Shown: one piece after another, positions 6,093 through 7,047 of the stretch
Numbering within the stretch: the first letter of the stretch is position 1
How the letters are laid out: every line of letters starts with the position of its first letter
NCBI GenBank assembly: GCA_024636595.1
Contig: JAGXGT010000153.1
Location: 1 to 7,047, forward strand
DNA: 7,047 nt
Direction: 5' to 3'
DNA from: Sphingomonadales bacterium
GTDB lineage: Bacteria; Pseudomonadota; Alphaproteobacteria; Sphingomonadales; Sphingomonadaceae
Made by a program: the position numbers and the translations under genes
Notes under the pieces: generated by a model
What the model was told of the DNA's origin: nothing
What the model saw: only the letters and a program-made list of their open reading frames with translations
Database searches by the model: none

Positions 6093-6131
6093 ATGCGGCG
6101 AACCGGTCCATCATTGAAAGGAATGCGGCAA

Positions 6132-6527
6132 ATGCAGGGATTCTGCGATAATATCGAGGCCTTGACGGAACAGAATGATGACTTCCGCCGCGTGCTCTAC
6201 ACGGGTCACAATTTACAGTTGGTGCTGATGACGCTGCAGCCCGGTGAAGAGATCGGCGAGGAAGTCCACGACGACCGCGACCAGTTTTTCCGGATCGAAG
6301 AGGGAAGCGGCGAAGTCTGGATTGATGACAAATGCAACAATGTGAAGGCCGATGACGGTGTCATCGTTCCGCAGGGCGCCAGCCACAATGTCGTCAACAC
6401 GGGCAAGGAGCCGCTGCGGCTTTACACCATTTACGGTCCTCCCGAGCATCTCGACGGCACGCTCCATGGTACCGCGGCCGATGCTGCTGGCGATCATGAG
6501 CATTTCGACGGAAAAACAACGGAGTAG
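6132..6527 (+). CDS. Small single-domain cupin protein
   Basis: This encodes 131 residues from the ATG at 6132, chosen because AAAGGA (6117-6122) lies 9 nt upstream and because MQGFCDNIEALTE matches how I recall such cupins starting. ATGs at 6093 and 6123 are less well placed; the latter directly abuts the Shine-Dalgarno. Cupin motif 1 is altered: after PGEEIGEEV comes H46-D-D-R-D50-Q51-F-F-R-I-E-E-G, so the second His of HxH is replaced and an Asp-Gln pair follows. Motif 2 is intact: P80-Q-G82-A-S-H85-N-V-V-N89. Metal binding through H46, H85 and acidic or amide side chains is possible but not shown. The acidic tail ends EHFDGKTTE after YGPPEHLDGTLH. The protein is cytoplasmic with no signal peptide; its activity and ligand are unknown. 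It is divergent from the MFS gene and convergent with tyrA, so it is probably monocistronic and may be controlled through the inverted repeat upstream. Confidence 0.9.
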   Translation: MQGFCDNIEALTEQNDDFRRVLYTGHNLQLVLMTLQPGEEIGEEVHDDRDQFFRIEEGSGEVWIDDKCNNVKADDGVIVPQGASHNVVNTGKEPLRLYTIYGPPEHLDGTLHGTAADAAGDHEHFDGKTTE

Positions 6528-6560
6528 TGTTGCATAGGCGATCGTCGTCCCCGGCTGCTT

Positions 6561-7047
6561 TCAGTCGTGCGTGCGTCCGAAATCCGGCGCGGCGTCGTCC
6601 TGACCTTCTTCGATAATACGGCGGCGGATCGCGCGGGTCTTGGTGAACAGGTCGAACAGTTCGTCGCCCTTGTCCCAGCGAATCGCGCGCTGTAGCGCCG
6701 AAAGATCTTCGGAGAAGCGCTGCAGCATTTCCAGCACCGCATCCTTGTTCGACAGGAACACATCGCGCCACATCGTCGGGTCGGAGGCGGCGATGCGGGT
6801 AAAATCGCGAAAGCCGCCAGCGGAATATTTGATCACTTCGCCGCGCGTCACGTCCTCCAGATCGGAGGCGGTGCCGACGATCGTATAGGCGATCAGATGC
6901 GGCAGATGGCTGGTTACCGCGAGCACCAGATCATGATGCTTGGCGTCCATGATCTCGATATTGGCGCCGAGCTTCTGCCAGAATGCCTTCAACCGCTCGA
7001 CATCGCCCTCGGCGGCATTGTCCGGCGGGGTCAGGATGCACCAGCGG
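6561..7047 (-). CDS. tyrA: Prephenate/cyclohexadienyl dehydrogenase, C-terminal part (5' end outside window)
   Basis: The minus-strand frame is open from the window edge to the TGA at 6561-6563, giving 161 residues; the TTG at 6992 is internal. TyrA-type enzymes oxidatively decarboxylate prephenate (or dehydrogenate arogenate) with NAD(P)+ in tyrosine synthesis in the cytoplasm. The part seen is the helical C-terminal dimerisation and substrate domain, with the family-typical stretches WCILTPP at its start, MDAKHHDLVLAVTSHLPHLIAY (the SHLPHL helix), GGFRDFTRIAASDPTMWRDVF and LSNKDAVLEML. The NAD-binding Rossmann domain lies outside. No C-terminal ACT domain follows; the protein ends shortly after the basic TRAIRRRII helix. 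Prephenate versus arogenate preference cannot be told from this part. The gene is convergent with the cupin gene, separated by 33 bp without an obvious terminator hairpin. Confidence 0.92.
   Translation of the reverse strand, partial: RWCILTPPDNAAEGDVERLKAFWQKLGANIEIMDAKHHDLVLAVTSHLPHLIAYTIVGTASDLEDVTRGEVIKYSAGGFRDFTRIAASDPTMWRDVFLSNKDAVLEMLQRFSEDLSALQRAIRWDKGDELFDLFTKTRAIRRRIIEEGQDDAAPDFGRTHD

Larger units (their letters stand above)
5686..6131. other. Long divergent intergenic region, MFS / cupin
   Basis: These 446 bp contain no gene I can support. From left to right: the MFS Shine-Dalgarno, a CCCCA-N15-TGGGG inverted repeat (5706-5730), an AT-rich patch (5740-5776, with TATACA on the minus strand), a GC hairpin (5781-5796), a 9-bp tandem repeat (5935-5952), an AT-rich stretch 6009-6060 with short palindromes GTAATTAC and CAATATTG, the inverted repeat 6079-6092, and the cupin Shine-Dalgarno AAAGGA (6117-6122). 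It must hold promoters for two divergent genes, but I see no strong sigma-70 pair. Frames open across it (for example 5687-6040 minus and 5900-6151 plus) have no ribosome site or family resemblance. Confidence 0.5.

Noticed and set aside
5900..6151. 83-codon plus-strand frame with several cysteines in the divergent gap
   Set aside because: Weak ribosome site, overlaps the cupin start in another frame, and no recognisable motif; Cys content reflects the GTGTGACCC repeat.

Overview
The window looks like an ordinary chromosomal stretch of an alphaproteobacterium, most likely a member of the Sphingomonadales. This rests on the FtsX / DUF218 (YdcF-like) / PlsC gene order, the HX4E form of the PlsC active site, the style of the Spinster-type transporter, and a moderately high-GC genome whose intergenic stretches are AT-richer. 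The species assignment is inference; no rRNA or other marker is present. I see no mobile element, CRISPR array, tRNA or phage gene.

Layout. Positions 1-1834 (+ strand) form a compact envelope operon: the C-terminal part of the cell-division protein FtsX, a small membrane-anchored DUF218 protein 9 nt downstream, and a PlsC-type acyltransferase 1 nt after that. It meets, convergently, two minus-strand genes for secreted proteins. One is an unrecognised exported protein of 260 residues (1895-2677). The other is a peptidoglycan-targeting L,D-transpeptidase with PG-binding, LysM-like and YkuD domains (2919-3995). A further minus-strand gene (4201-5685) encodes a 12-TM Spinster-like MFS transporter. 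After a gene-free gap of about 446 bp, a divergent plus-strand gene encodes a small cupin (6132-6527). The window closes with the 3' part of a minus-strand prephenate/cyclohexadienyl dehydrogenase gene (tyrA, 6561-7047), convergent with the cupin gene.

How the genes relate. The left half is envelope-themed: FtsX in septal peptidoglycan hydrolase control, DUF218 proteins with a presumed envelope role, PlsC in phosphatidic acid synthesis, and the L,D-transpeptidase in crosslinking. The right half (transporter, cupin, TyrA) has no evident common pathway. Two start codons deserve revision. The L,D-transpeptidase most plausibly starts at a TTG (3995) with a strong Shine-Dalgarno, which turns its N-terminus into a clean lipoprotein signal. 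The MFS gene also has its best Shine-Dalgarno in front of a TTG (5685).

The regulatory sequence is modest: a CRP-like TGTGA-N6-TCACT site before the exported protein gene, an ATTCTG-N8-CAGAAT inverted repeat before the L,D-transpeptidase gene, and a CGAACG-GT-CGTTCG inverted repeat before the cupin gene. I found no convincing new biological system; the least explained item is the exported 260-residue protein.
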